Assembly: GCA_034359265.1 (NCBI GenBank)
Contig: CP136890.1
Span: 90,545,501 to 90,609,500, forward strand
DNA from: Canna indica
Lineage: Eukaryota > Streptophyta > Magnoliopsida > Zingiberales > Cannaceae
Length of the DNA stretch: 64,000 nt
Direction: 5' to 3'
In this document: positions 1-21,664 of the stretch, piece after piece
Layout of the letters: each line of letters starts with the position of its first letter
How positions within the stretch are numbered: the first letter of the stretch is position 1
Notes under the pieces: generated by a model
The model's input: only the letters and a program-made list of their open reading frames with translations
What the model was told of the DNA's origin: nothing
The model's database searches: none
Position numbers and translations under genes: made by a program

Positions 1-235
1 TCACATGCATGCCCTGTTTTTAGGGACTGACCTTTTAAACAATGTAATCTGATGGATGATGAGACTTGTTGGAAGTGAGCTGGTGATGCCTCTGGCTTTT
101 ATTTGTTTTGTCAATTTGCTTGGCTGGATTGGTTGCTATTGATGCTTCACATGCATGCCCTGCTTTTAAGGGCGGGCCATTAAATAATACTATCTGATAT
201 GGATGGTGAGACTGTTGTTGGATGAAGCTATCTAA
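1..235. repeat. direct duplication, ~146-bp offset
   Basis: A segment beginning TCACATGCATGCCCTG at position 1 recurs at 147, followed in both copies by a TTTTAGGG/TTTTAAGGG stretch, a 'taatctgat/tatctgat' stretch and a 'gatgrtgagact' stretch. The second copy fades around 235. No coding content is seen. It lies directly before the minisatellite and may belong to the same transposon 5' region. Confidence 0.6.
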
Positions 236-299
236 TGTAGCTGTAGATATTTAAGTCCATATCAAGATTCTGTCCTATCATTATCCACTTTTACCTTAG

Positions 300-1660
300 T
301 TGATTAGTATGATATTATGTTCTATTTTATTTCGTTGCTCAATGAATGAATGAATGAATGAATGAATGCTATTCAAATTTTGTTTACATGATCTATATAT
401 TGTTATGTGATGCTATTCTAGTTTATTTTATCATGCTATTTAAACTATGATATGTTTTAACAGTCTTCATATATTACATGATCTATTTTTCTACAATGTG
501 ATACTATGTTATGTTCTATTTCATTGCTCAATGAATGAATGAATGCTATTCAAATTTTGTATACATGATCTATATATTATTCTGTGATGCTATTCTGGTT
601 TATTTTATCATACTATTTAAACTATGGTATGTTTTAACAGTCTTCATATATTACATGATCTATTTTTTTACAGTATGATACTATATTCTGTTCTATTTCA
701 TTGCTCAATGAATGAATGAATGTTATTCAACTTCTGTTTACATGATCTATATATTGTTATGTGATGCTATTCTGGTTTATTTTATCATGCTATTTAAACT
801 ATGGTATGTTTTAACAATCTCATATATTACATGATCTATTTTTTTACAGTACGATACTATGTTTTGTTCTATTTCATTGCTCAATGAATGAATGAATGAA
901 TGAATGCTATTCAAATTTTATTTACATGATCTATATATTGTTCTGTGATGCTATTCTAGTTTATTTTATCATGTTATTTGAACTATAATATGTTTTAACA
1001 GTCTTCATATATTACATGATCTATTTTTCTACAGTGTGATACTATATTCTGTTCTATTTCATTGCTAAATGAATGAATGAATGAATGAATGCTATTCAAA
1101 TTTTGTTTACATGATCTATATATTGTTCTGTGATGCTATTCTGGTTTATTTTATCATGCTATTTAAACTATGGTATATTTTAACAGTCTTCATATATTAC
1201 ATGATCTATTTTTCTACAGTATGATACTATGTTCTGTTCTATTTCATTGCTCAATGAATGAATGAATGGTATTCAAATTCTGTTTACATGATCTATATAT
1301 TGTTCTGTGATGCTATTCTGGTTTATTTTATTATGTTATTTAAACTATGGTATGTTTTAACAGTCTTCATATATTACATGATCTATTTTTTTACAGTATG
1401 ATACTATGTTCTGTTCTATTTCATTGCTCAATGAATGAATGAATGAATGAATGAATGCTATTCAAATTATGTTTACATGATCTATATATTATTCTGTGAT
1501 ACTATTCTGGTTTATTTAATCATGCTATTTAAACTATGGTATGTTTTAACAGTCTTCATATATTACATGATCTATTTTTTTATAGTATGATGCTATGTTC
1601 TTTTCTATTTCATTGCTCAATGAATGAATGAATGAATGAATGCTATACTATGTTCTGATT
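300..1660. repeat. minisatellite, ~176-190-bp unit, with nested (TGAA)n
   Basis: The landmark TTGCT(C/A)AATGAATG occurs at about 334, 524, 701, 877, 1062, 1247, 1424 and 1613, giving spacings of 190, 177, 176, 185, 185, 177 and 189. Each unit carries the blocks TTTACATGATCTATATATT, TTTATTTTATCATGCTATTT, TTTTAACAGTCTTCATATA and ACATGATCTATTTTT. The units differ mainly in the number of TGAA repeats, so a microsatellite is nested in the minisatellite. The array stops about 30 bp before the first transposon ORF. Confidence 0.95.
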
Positions 1661-1691
1661 TGGATTACGATTGTAGAATAAATAGTTGAAC

Positions 1692-2684
1692 ATGGGTGGC
1701 CACCGCAAACCAAGAGAAAATGTGGCTGAGTGGGCCCACCTTGTCACTGAAGAATTTTTAAAAATTCTGGCCAAGCACACAAGACAACGTGGTGCCACCA
1801 ACTATGATAAGAAAAGTTGGGAGGGGATTAGTGATATGTTGGAGGAAAAGTTTGGATGCAAATTTGGGTTTGATAAGTGTAGACAAAAAAAATATCGTCT
1901 TCATAGAACTTATCGATCTTTCAAAGAGCTAATTAATCATACCGGAGTAACTTGGAATCCTGACACAAATATTATTAAAGTTGATGAAATTGTTTGGAAC
2001 CGATCTTCGGTATGTCATTTTTTATTATTAGTTATCCTTCTTATGAGTCATAAGGCAATGCATAAATAAAAAAAATTTGGTTCGCAGACTCTTGGAGATT
2101 CATTCAAAATGTTCAAAAATGGTCCACCTAAGTTTTATGACCTGATGGAATTAGCATTTGCTAATCAGTCCGCAACGAGCCACTTAGCTCGTTCCTCTTC
2201 TCAAGTACCATTGACCTCAGACGAAGAGCGTCGGGTTGAGAATGAGTTTAGATATATAGGTTGAGGGAAACGACCATTGAGAGCACATGAGAATGAGGGG
2301 ACAGATTCAAGTGGTGGTCCAGAACCCCTTTTGCGTAGGGTATCCCTTAACATTCCATTGGGATCATGTAGTGGACGATCGAGGAAAAGAGGTAATTCAT
2401 CTCAATGTTTGGCCCAAGCATTATCTGTTGTAACTGCAGTAATAGATAAGTTGGGTGGAATTACAGTTAAGGAAACAAGTGCCACTGGTCCTCCTCAAGT
2501 AGTGCCCGAGTCACCCGCATCGTGTGTTTCAAGGCTGCAGAGTTTTGGCCTAGATAATCAAGTTAACAACCATGTTATAAATTTTCTAATAAAAAATCCT
2601 AATGCTCGCAATTTTTTTACAGCTTTGAATGATGAATGTGTTGTAGCGTGGTGCATGGGAATATATATCATCAATTTTATGTAA
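1692..2684 (+). pseudogene. PIF/Harbinger ORF1: MYB/SANT-like DNA-binding protein
   Basis: This is the accessory protein of a PIF/Harbinger transposon, which in this superfamily acts with the transposase in DNA binding and nuclear import. Translation from ATG 1692 gives a MYB/SANT-like (Myb_DNA-bind_3 type) domain. Its signature tryptophans and aromatic residues include EWAHLVTEEF near the start, KKSWEGISDML and GVTWNPDTNII. An intron with GT at 2010 and AG at 2086-2087 keeps the frame into FKMFKNGPPKFYDLMELAFA. After a linker, the C-terminal part (2277-2684) includes SCVSRLQSFGLDNQVNNHVI, typical of this family. One in-frame TGA (2262-2264) breaks the reading frame, consistent with CGA changed to TGA. 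The transposase follows on the same strand, as expected for the two-gene Harbinger layout. Confidence 0.82.
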
Positions 2685-2898
2685 ATATTTTAAATTGAAA
2701 TGCTCCTAATGTGGGGCTGTACTAAATGCTCAACTATGTGGGACTATACCTAAACTTGTTTGCGTTGAGTAGGTTGCTATTGTTTGCTATTAATGTTTGA
2801 TTTAGGATTGTTTGCTATGTTTGATTTATACCTTCTATGCTATTATAACTTGTTATTTGCTATATCAGTTTGCTATTTCTGTTTACTTTAAATTCAGA

Positions 2899-4190
2899 AT
2901 GAGTTCTAATGATGACAACGATGAGGTGAGAGATGCACTTATTAGAGCTGGGATAATTCTTGCGGGTGCGGTTATACTTGATGAACTTTTTGAAATCGCT
3001 CAATCACCACCAAGACCTGTACGCACATCTATACTATCGGGTGTGGAATATACTCAAGAGTTGATGAACTCTCACACCTGTTGCTATGAAAGTTTGCGGA
3101 TGGAGCCTGACTTGTTTAGAAGGCTATGCCAACGGCTTAGAGAGGTTGGGTTGGAAAATCAAAGAATATCAGTTGAAGAAGGGGTAGCTATGTTCTTATT
3201 CACTATTTGCCACAATGAACGTATGCGAATTGTGGCGGAATGCTACTAGCACTCAACTGAAACTGTGCACACATGGTTCAAAAAAGTTCTACGTGCAATT
3301 TTGAGTCTAGTCCCTCAACTAATACGGTCACGAGAACCCCGTAAAGTCCAACCTGAGATACAAGGGAATCCTCATTGGTTTCCTTATTTTAAGGTATGAA
3401 TTTAGTGTGTTTTCTTAGTTTAAGGTATGAACTTAGTGTGTTTCCTTATGTTAAGGTATGAATTGATTTGGGTCTCCTTACTAATTTTTTTTTCTATTTT
3501 TTAGAATTGCATCGGGGCTATCGATGGAACTCATATTTCGGCATGTGTCCCCGCCGATAAACAAGTTTTATATCGTGGTCGAAAAGGTACAACCACGTAA
3601 AATGTGATGGCAACATGTGCACATAACATGATGTTTACACATGTTAAGGCCGGTTGGGAGGGGACGGCAAATGACTCTCGAATTTTTTTCCATACAATAT
3701 ACTCAACCGATTCAGACTTTCCCATGCCAAATGAAGGTATCATAGTTGATAAGTGTATATCTTGCTCAATGGATAGCAATTTATACTAATAATATCATGT
3801 CTTATTTATGTAGATGAGTTTTATATTGTCGATGCGGGATATCCTAACGTAAATGAGTTTTTGGCCCCTTACAGGGGTGAACGATACCATCGTTCGGATT
3901 TCCGTGGTCGGGGAGGGTCGTCTACCAAAAGAGAATTATTTAACCAAAGACATTCGTTTGTTTGAAATGTGATTGAATGATGCTTTGGTTTGCTTAAGGC
4001 ACGATTTCCCATTTTAAAGCAAATGCCCAATTATAAATTGGCAAGGCAAAGTAATATGACAACTGCATATTGTGTCATACACAACTTCATCATCAAGTAT
4101 CGAAATTCAGATTCCTTGATAGATGAATGGAGCATAGCTGAATTGAATTTCGATGAAGATCAAGACCCTTCTTCATCATCTTCACAATAA
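2899..4190 (+). pseudogene. PIF/Harbinger ORF2: DDE transposase, broken by four stops
   Basis: This is a Harbinger (DDE_Tnp_4) transposase, the nuclease that cuts and joins the element ends. Reading starts at ATG 2899 (MSSNDDND) with an HTH-like N-terminal region (PDLFRRLCQRLREVGL). Introns at 3394-3504 and 3737-3813 keep phase. Catalytic landmarks are visible: IDGTH (Asp codon 3523), ANDSRIF (Asp codon 3673), VDAGYPN...APYRGERYH and NVIE (Glu codon 3975) followed by CFGLLKARFPIL. The C-terminus is acidic/serine-rich and ends at 4190. In-frame stops at 3247-3249 (TAG), 3598-3600 (TAA), 3963-3965 (TGA) and 3978-3980 (TGA) make it non-functional. Each sits where the family usually has Gln or Arg, so each fits one C-to-T change. 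Confidence 0.9.
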
Positions 4191-4390
4191 TATGACGGTG
4201 AATCATCTCAAAATATGATGCATGTGATTCGGGAAGAGATCGCAGATCGACTTTGGGCCAATAGACATAGACATTGAATTAGAATGGGGCATGTAACTAA
4301 CTGGTATTTTAGTAACATTAATTTGTGTAACCTGACTTGTTTTTGTGTAATATATATTCTAATGCAAAATATCGATTTTGTTAAATTAGA

Positions 4391-4738
4391 ATGGCAGCTT
4401 CGAGTTCAATCAATACTAATGGAAAATATATCAAATATGCCAATAAAAGATGTACATGCGGCAACCGAGCTGGTGTAAGGATCAGTTAATCAAAAGATAA
4501 TCTGGGCCGATTATATGTAGTGTGTCAGAACACTCCCTGATGTGGGTTTTTTCACTGGTTTACACCAATCACACCTATAGATGATGAAGAAGAAGAAGAA
4601 GTCAACCGTAATAGTGGCCCAGATTATTTAAGAAGAGACCTAAATATGTTGGTGGCCAAAGTAGACAAACTTCAAGCTTTGGTCACGAAGGGGATAGTCC
4701 TAGTGGTTGTCATTATGGTAGTTTTTATGTATAAATAG
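4391..4738 (+). pseudogene. GRF-type zinc-finger / transmembrane ORF, two stops
   Basis: A continuous 116-codon frame from ATG 4391 to TAG 4736-4738, interrupted by TAA (4487-4489) and TGA (4538-4540). The N-terminal part has CTCGNRAGVRIS (Cys 21 and 23), then NLGRLYVVCQNTP and CGFFHWF, so the Cys-x-Cys...Cys...Cys-Gly-Phe-Phe-x-Trp pattern of plant GRF zinc fingers is visible. An acidic run (DDEEEEEV) follows, then a helical stretch (DLNMLVAKVDKLQALVTK) and a C-terminal hydrophobic segment (GIVLVVVIMVVFMYK) that looks like one membrane anchor. This domain order is seen in small plant proteins of the At4g04775-like type. It lies 200 bp behind the Harbinger transposase on the same strand, with the same style of decay, so it may be cargo of the element or an older neighbour. 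Its cellular role is not known to me. Confidence 0.75.
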
Positions 4739-4935
4739 ATCTGGATGCTAGATATTATTTAACTTGGATTTGAACAGTATGTATATTTGACTTGAATTTG
4801 AATACTTTATATGTTTGACTTGGACATTTGATCCTTCCTTGCACATGTGTTATTTGATTTCATATCGGAAAGGAAATAGAGGCGATACCCAATCAATAGG
4901 TATGCGCACTTTCCTTCCTAATGTCGTAGATCAAT

Positions 4936-5830
4936 AGTGCTGATTTGTTTCATGATTTAAGTAGTTAATTTCATTTTAATTTTAGTGAACTGCTACTTTC
5001 TGTTATTGTTGGTTCATGACTGAGTTTGAACCTTGTGGATGGTTTCAGTGAACTGTTTCTTTATGTTGTTGTTGGTTCATGGCTGAGTTTTGATTTTAGT
5101 GAACTGCTACTTTCTCTTATTGTTGGTTTATGACTGAGTTTGAATCATTTTTGAACTATTTTTTGTTTATGTTATTGATGCATCTGCTTCAGTGATTAGC
5201 TAATCAATAGTGATTAGCTTTTTGGATCTACTGTTGACTTAGTTCATAGCTCTCTGTTGGATTTGTTGTTCACTAAGTTCACGACTGAGTTGTTTACAGT
5301 AGTGCTGATTTGTTTCATGATTTAAGTAGTTGATTTTATTTCAATTTTACTGAACTGTTACTTTCCGTTATTGTTGGTTCATGACTGAAATTGAACCTTA
5401 CTGATGGTTTCAGTGAACTGTTTCTTTATGTTATTGTTGGTTCATGGCCGAGTTTTAACCTTGCGGATGGTTTTAGTGAACTGCTACTTTCTCTTATTAT
5501 TGGTTCATGGCTGAGTTTGAACCATTTTTTGTTTATGTTATTGATGCATATGCTTCAGTGATTAGCTTTTTGGATCTGCTATTGACTTAGTTCATAGTTT
5601 TTTGTTGGATTTGTTGTTCACTAAGTTCATGACTGAGTTATTTACAGTAGTGTTGATTAGTTCATAGCTCTCAGTTGTTGGATTTGTTGTTGACTGAGTT
5701 CATGATTGAGTTGTTATTTATACATGGTGAACTACTATTCTCTTTTGGTTTTACAGTATGTAATGATCAGGACTAATTTGATTCATGATTTAAGTGTAAT
5801 TTACAGTATGGTCAAGTTGATATGTTTCAT
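4936..5830. repeat. ~350-365-bp tandem repeat, 2.5 copies
   Basis: AGTGCTGATTTGTTTCATGA occurs at 4936 and 5301, and a diverged form (AGTGTTGATT) near 5648. Inside each copy a shorter motif (GTTCATGACTGAGTTTGAAC / CAGTGAACTGTTTCTTTATG) is repeated at ~60-100-bp steps. No coding content. It belongs to the non-coding stretch between the GRF ORF and the presumed Harbinger 3' end. Confidence 0.85.
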
Positions 5831-7180
5831 AATTTAAGTAGTTGAATTCACTTCAATTTTAAAAGTATAGATTGCAATGACATGCTACTTTGATTTTAAA
5901 GTGAACTGCTATATGTGAAGTTTTTTAAAAGTATAGATTACGCTGCTACTTTGATTTTAAAGTATAATTTGCATCAAGATATCAGCCCTACATTAATAAA
6001 ATGTATGCCTTTTATTTTTAAATAATTAATTTTTAATTTAATTTAAAATAAATGCAAGATTATCAAAAAAACTTTTTTGAGTTTGTTGATAAAAACTATT
6101 TTGGTTTTATTTCAAGTTATATTTTTTTTTTTATATATCAAAGTCATACATGGGGTTTAGAATTGGAGAAACCATCTCATTTTTTATTAGAGATTGCAAT
6201 ATTTAAACAACTCTATATTTTATTCACTAACAAGATGATCTCGCAGCTAAAAGTGAAGATGCGGCAAGAGGTGGTCAATATTAGCAAGAGGTGGTCAAGA
6301 TTATTGTTTCATGTATCATTTTAAATTTGTAACTAATGGAAGATAAAAATTTGTTGTATCATATGAAATATTTTTTTTCTTTATGTGTAATTTTTGTATC
6401 TTTTTTGTACTTGTATATGACAATTTTTTTAATAAAATTTATTTGAGGAATTATTTCTTATCAAAGTTTGTATCTGACTTGATATTTGATACAAGTATCG
6501 TTCCAATTCAAATATCATTCTAATTCTTCAAATTGAGTTATACTTGATACTAGTTTCAATATCATTTTAAATAATTATAATAAAATTAAGAATTTTTTAA
6601 ACACCTTCCATTCATAAAAAATATATATATAATTAAAAATAATATAATAAATATCTAATTAAAAATATTTTTCTACTTTAAAATATTATATTAATTTAAA
6701 TTAATATAATAAATTGTATAATAAATATCTAATTAGATTTTTTTATTAATTTAAAATATTATATTTAATATTTTTAAATGTTATAATATTGACAATGTAC
6801 AAATAACTTATATAGAATATTTTAGAATTTAATTTAAAATATAATATTTATTTCGAAAACAAATTCGTTATTTTGGTAAACCAAACAAATTTTTATGTTC
6901 TCAACTGAAAAATACCCCTGAAAACCAAACAAGTTTTGATAGTTTTCAATTTCATAAAAACACATTTTGTTTTCGTTAACCAAACGCGTTTTAAAAAACG
7001 AAAACATCAAAATAGAAAATAGAAAAATAGAAAATCATCTTCGTTTTCTTCAAAATGAAAACACAAAATAATTTTCGCTAACCGAACGCACCCTAAGGTT
7101 TTGGTCGGCCCCAAATATGTTGTGCCGGAAGGGGTAAAGAGGAGGGACAAAGATGTTACGTGGAGGTGACAGTAGCTAGG

Positions 7181-7690
7181 GGTGAGCACGATTCCCTGAT
7201 TCATCGAAATCGAACTGAAACCGATTTAACCGAATCGAATTAATTTCGGTTCGGTTTTCGATTAAAAATTTTAGGATTTCGGTTTTCGATTCGGTTCGGT
7301 AAATTAATCGACGGTTCGATTAATTTACCGAATTAACTGAATCCTATATTAAGTATAAAAAATATAAAAAAATATTGTATAAAGTTATCTGCCACACTGG
7401 TTAAGTTTATTTGTTCCTATTTAAGGTGCCAAGGTTTGAATCTCAATAGTGTTGTTATTTATTATTTTTATTTATAGTTATAAATATAATAAACATAGTA
7501 AGAGATATTAACAAATAATAATAATTGGTACAGTGGTTGAGGTGTTACACAATTATTTGAGAGATTTCCAATTTGAATCCGGATGTTATATATTTATATA
7601 ATTTTGTTCGGTAATTTTGATTAATTAATCTAATCGGATTTTTTCTGTTAATTCGATCGGTTAACCGAAAATTCTAGTTCGGTAAATGAT
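7181..7690. mobile_element. hAT-like fragment rich in CGGTTCGGTT, partial
   Basis: It begins TAGGGGTGAGCAC, resembling the ends of the two complete elements at 35892 and 41395, and then has the same low-complexity CCGAACCGAA / CGGTTCGGTT interior. I could not find the right-hand inverted repeat. The sequence runs into the CACTA-like debris, so this is called only as a fragment. Confidence 0.45.
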
Positions 7691-8264
7691 TAACAAGAAT
7701 TGTAGCCAATCGGTTCGGTTAACCGACCGATCGGTTCGACAGCAACGACAGTAGTCGGCGCGACGCAGAGGAGAAGAAAACAAAAGAAGAAAGGGGGTGG
7801 GCGCGAACACAGATATAAAAACACCTGTCACCAATGCCGACTCATCTGTTGGTAAGCCATTGCAGATAAATAATATCATCATCTACGGCCGACGTGACTC
7901 TCACTAAGTCGTTGGTGATAAGCATTTTATTTTCGCGTCGCGAGCGCACCATCGACTCATGAGCGACAGACACATAAGTCGTACACAAGTCGTTGCTAAT
8001 GTATTGATAACATCACCAACGGCCGACGTGACGCTCACGAAGCCGTTGTTGATAAGTTATTTCATTTGTGTGCCGCGTGCGCGCCATCAACTTATAAGCA
8101 ATGGCTCGAACGAAAGTAAGCACGTCGTTGCAAATGACGGTATATCTGCAATGGCCCAAGCGACCGTAAGAAAGACGTGGGTCATTCTGACGGCTCAGGC
8201 GACCGTGGGTGATGGCCGTCGATTATTCTAACATTTCTAGTAGTGACCGGTGATTCACGGATCA
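7575..8264. mobile_element. CACTA-like element end, copy 1
   Basis: The right end reads TTCTAACATTTCTAGTAGTG, ending at 8245. Its complement starts CACTACTAGAAATGTTAGAA, a typical plant CACTA (En/Spm) terminus. Inside are many subterminal motifs of type CCAACGGC / CGTTGGTGAT and GTGCGCGCCATCAACTTATA. No transposase reading frame is present. No left CACTA terminus was found upstream, so the copy is incomplete or was carried inside the CGGTTCGG-type element. Confidence 0.65.
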
Positions 8265-8337
8265 TGATGTTATATATTTATTTAATTTTGTTCGGTAATT
8301 TCGGTTGTTGATAAGTTATTTCATTTCTAGTTGGAAT

Positions 8338-9018
8338 CCTGATGTTATATATTTATTTAATTTTGTTCGGTAATTTTAGTTAATTAATTGAACCAAATCA
8401 GATTTTTTGGGTTAATTCAGTCGGTTAACCAAAAATTCTAGTTTGGTAAACAGTTAACAAGAATTGTAGCCAATCGGTTAGATTAATCGACCGATCGGTT
8501 CGGCAGCAACGACAATAGTCGGCGCGGCAAAAAGGAGAAGAAAACAGAAGAAGAAAGGGGGCGAGCACGAACGCAGAGATAAAAACATCTATCACCAACG
8601 GCTGACTTATCCGTTGGTAAGTCATTGCTGATAAATAATATCATCACCTACGACCGACACGACCCTCGCAGTCGTTGGTGATCATAAACATTTTATTTTT
8701 GAGTCACAAGCGCACCATCGACTCACGTGCGACAGACACAGAAGTCGTACACAAGTCATTGCTAATGTATTGATAACATCACCAACGGCCGACGTGATGC
8801 TCGCGAAGCCGTTGTTGATAAGTTATTTCATTTGTGTGCCGCGTGCGCGCCATCAACTTATAAGCAATGGCTCGAACGACAGTAAGCACGACGTTGCAAA
8901 TGACGGTATATCTGCAACGGCCCAAGCGGCCGTAAGAAAGCCGTGGGTCATTCCGACCGTGGGTGATGGCCGTTGATTATTCTAACATTTCTAATAGTGT
9001 CCGGTGATTCACGGATCG
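8338..9018. mobile_element. CACTA-like element end, copy 2
   Basis: Near-copy of 7575-8264 at an offset of 754-764 bp (CAAGAATTGTAGCCAATCGG at 7694 and 8458; TGATTCACGG at 8251 and 9005). Its right end, CTAATAGTG ending 8999, again reads CACTATTAG on the other strand. Both copies share the flank CCGGTGATTCACGGATC beyond the terminus, so the pair looks like a tandem duplication and not two independent insertions. Confidence 0.65.
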
Positions 9019-11160
9019 ATTTGTGCTTGAAATAAATTTTGGATCCTACATTTCAAACATCCATGCGAGTAACCGCCACCAATGGAAGCGGCAAATCTAA
9101 GATCCTCTATCGCGTTGGGTATTTTCGGGCTCCGTCAATCCTTGTGGTGCCTCATTTGATGATGTCATGCCCCGACCCGATAAAAATTTGGACCTAGGAA
9201 CCCGAGCTCGACACGACACGAAAACTAAATGGGTCGTCACAGCCCAACCTGTTAGCACAATTACGAAAACTAAAGGGGTCGCCCTTCTTGACTTTGGTTA
9301 TCAAGCTATTAGGCCAGACCGAACCTACATCCCTTGACCCGACACGATAACAGGCTGCTCGAGCACAATTTTATCATGTCGGGCTATTAGACCGAACTAA
9401 AATTGCTAAACCTAGATATGAAGATGCAAGTTGCAAGTGTAATTGCAATTTTCATTGCGGCAACCAAACGCTTGCAAAGAAGTTGCTATTCTACACGTGG
9501 GCAACCAAACAATAGGCTGCAAATTCTATTCGCGAGCATTTATTTTTACATGTAAATATTTTTTGCTGCATTTGTACTTGCGACAACCAAACGCCTATGA
9601 TTAAATTATCCTTTATAATTCCACGTTTACTAGGAAAATTACTTATTGCTTCTCTCCTTCCCACGAGGAAAACAAGTATATTTTTCATTGTATATTTTTC
9701 TTTCAAATATTCAAAATAAAAAATATTATAAGATTTATTTAAAAAAGAAATTAAGTTCTTAAACATTTGAATAATGATTTGAGATGTATTTTAGGCCTAT
9801 ATAGTTATTAGTTCAAACTTTAAAAAATAGGACCATTATATTTATCTAATAATTAGTTTAAAATGAACAGCCAAATAAGATTGATTTTTTTTTGTAAATA
9901 AAAATGAAATATTTATTTATCTAATGCTAACACGATGTTCAAACTTACTTAACAGATCCACTCACAAGTTTTAATTAGCTTTGCAAGTAAAACAACACCC
10001 TGAAAATTTAGAATTATTAGAATTTATATTTATAATCATTTAATTAATTTTTCGAAGTAAATATCATTTGCGTTAAATATTGAATTTGATTAAACTAAAA
10101 TATGTTAATGTGTGTCTTATTTTTAAAAAAATAAAAAAGAAGATTAACAAAAATAAACATTAACTATATGAAATAAATTGTTAACCCTTTTATTTTTATA
10201 TTATTATAGATATTTAATTTAAGATGATAAGATGAATGTGAACTTTTTAGTCTCATGTGGTTGAGATAGAAAATAACTTTGGTAGAAAATTATATTTTTA
10301 TGGATTAACTTCCCATATTTATTTTATGTAAAATATAAAAAAGTATTTAGTTGACAGATTTTTACAAAATAACCTTTCACAACATATATATTTAATTAAC
10401 GTGAATACTTTACCCAATGTACATCTCAAATGATCACTACATTCTTCATTTGTAAATTATTATTTTTACTTTTGCCATATATATCTTAGTATATATGGGA
10501 AAAACTAAATTTTATTTCAAAATTAATTTTTTAATATATATGCAAAGATATAATATATTTTTTCATATATACTTAATATAATATATAATATATATGGAAA
10601 GGAATAATTTTTATTCGCAATTAATATAACAAATACATAATTGGTTTCAAAAATTAATTGAAATTAAAGTAAATAGATAAAAACTCACAAAATTATTCAT
10701 CTCAAAATATTAAAAACATAAAATATAAATTCAACATTAACTGCAAACGCGTGAATAAATTTATTTTTTTACGAATAAAATGCAAGAAATACAACTTACG
10801 TTGATAATTTGAAAAAAAGTGCATCAATCAAATAGGACCTATTTTATCTATCTTTTAAGAAGTAACTTAGAGTTACGTTAATTAAATGAGCATCAATTAA
10901 ATGAGTGTCTTGATCATATATAATTTACCTAATTTGAGGTGTTAGATGTGGAATTTAACGATCACGCTATCAAAAACATTGCCTAGTTTTGAATTTACGA
11001 ATATAATGTACATAACAGTCAATGGATTTGAAGTAAACAAATAAAATTATAAGATAAACTTGATAAAAATAAAAAAAAGGGTAAATTTGAAAAATAATAA
11101 TTAACACTGATATTTTCGATATTAACCCTATAACAAAATAAAAAAGTTCAATTGAAGTTG
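9019..11160. other. intergenic, relic repeats then AT-rich DNA
   Basis: 9150-9420 holds a degenerate GC-richer repeat (CCCGACACGATAACAGG, GACACGACACGAAAAC) like old hAT-type debris. 9430-9600 contains AACCAAACGC motifs typical of MITE ends, but I could not pair them. 9600-11160 is AT-rich with no coding features that I can support; its right end is the CUL1 upstream region. Confidence 0.5.
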
Positions 11161-11165
11161 TTGTC

Positions 11166-11173
11166 TATAAATA
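11166..11173 (+). promoter_or_regulatory. probable TATA box of CUL1
   Basis: TATAAATA lies about 215 bp upstream of the CUL1 start codon, at the point where AT-rich intergenic DNA gives way to GC-richer transcribed sequence. Position and context fit; no transcript data are available here. Confidence 0.6.
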
Positions 11174-11388
11174 AAAGCCCCCTTTTTGCGCCATCGCCAT
11201 ACTGTTGTTGGTTCGTCTTTCCAGGTTGATCGCGGATAACTGCCCTAATTCTTCTGATCCCCGTCATTAGGGTTTGATTCGTCCCCCTTGCTTCCGTCCG
11301 GGCCGGGAATCAAGGGAATCACGCTTTAGGGGCTTGATTCCTGCAGGATTTGATCTCCAGAAGGGGGACGGATCTTGTGCCCGGCAGG

Positions 11389-21664
<10,276 letters not shown>

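Larger units (their letters stand above)
1692..7093 (+). mobile_element. PIF/Harbinger element, 5' end not identified
   Basis: The two Harbinger genes are followed by tandem repeats and very AT-rich DNA that ends in GCTAACCGAACGCACCC (ending 7093), with TAA directly after. An end of type GGGTGCGTTYGGTT on the opposite strand plus a TWA target is what PIF/Harbinger elements show. I did not find the matching 5' inverted repeat, so the element may begin before this window, and the 3' call rests on one end only. The AT-rich tract 5830-7070 shows nothing else recognisable. Confidence 0.45.

Noticed and set aside
300..1660. CRISPR-like regular repeat spacing
   Set aside because: The whole unit is repeated with no unique spacers, and this is plant nuclear DNA.
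6052..6324. 90-codon frame in AT-rich DNA
   Set aside because: Phe/Ile/Lys-rich product expected from base composition, no domain; treated as part of the Harbinger 3' non-coding region.
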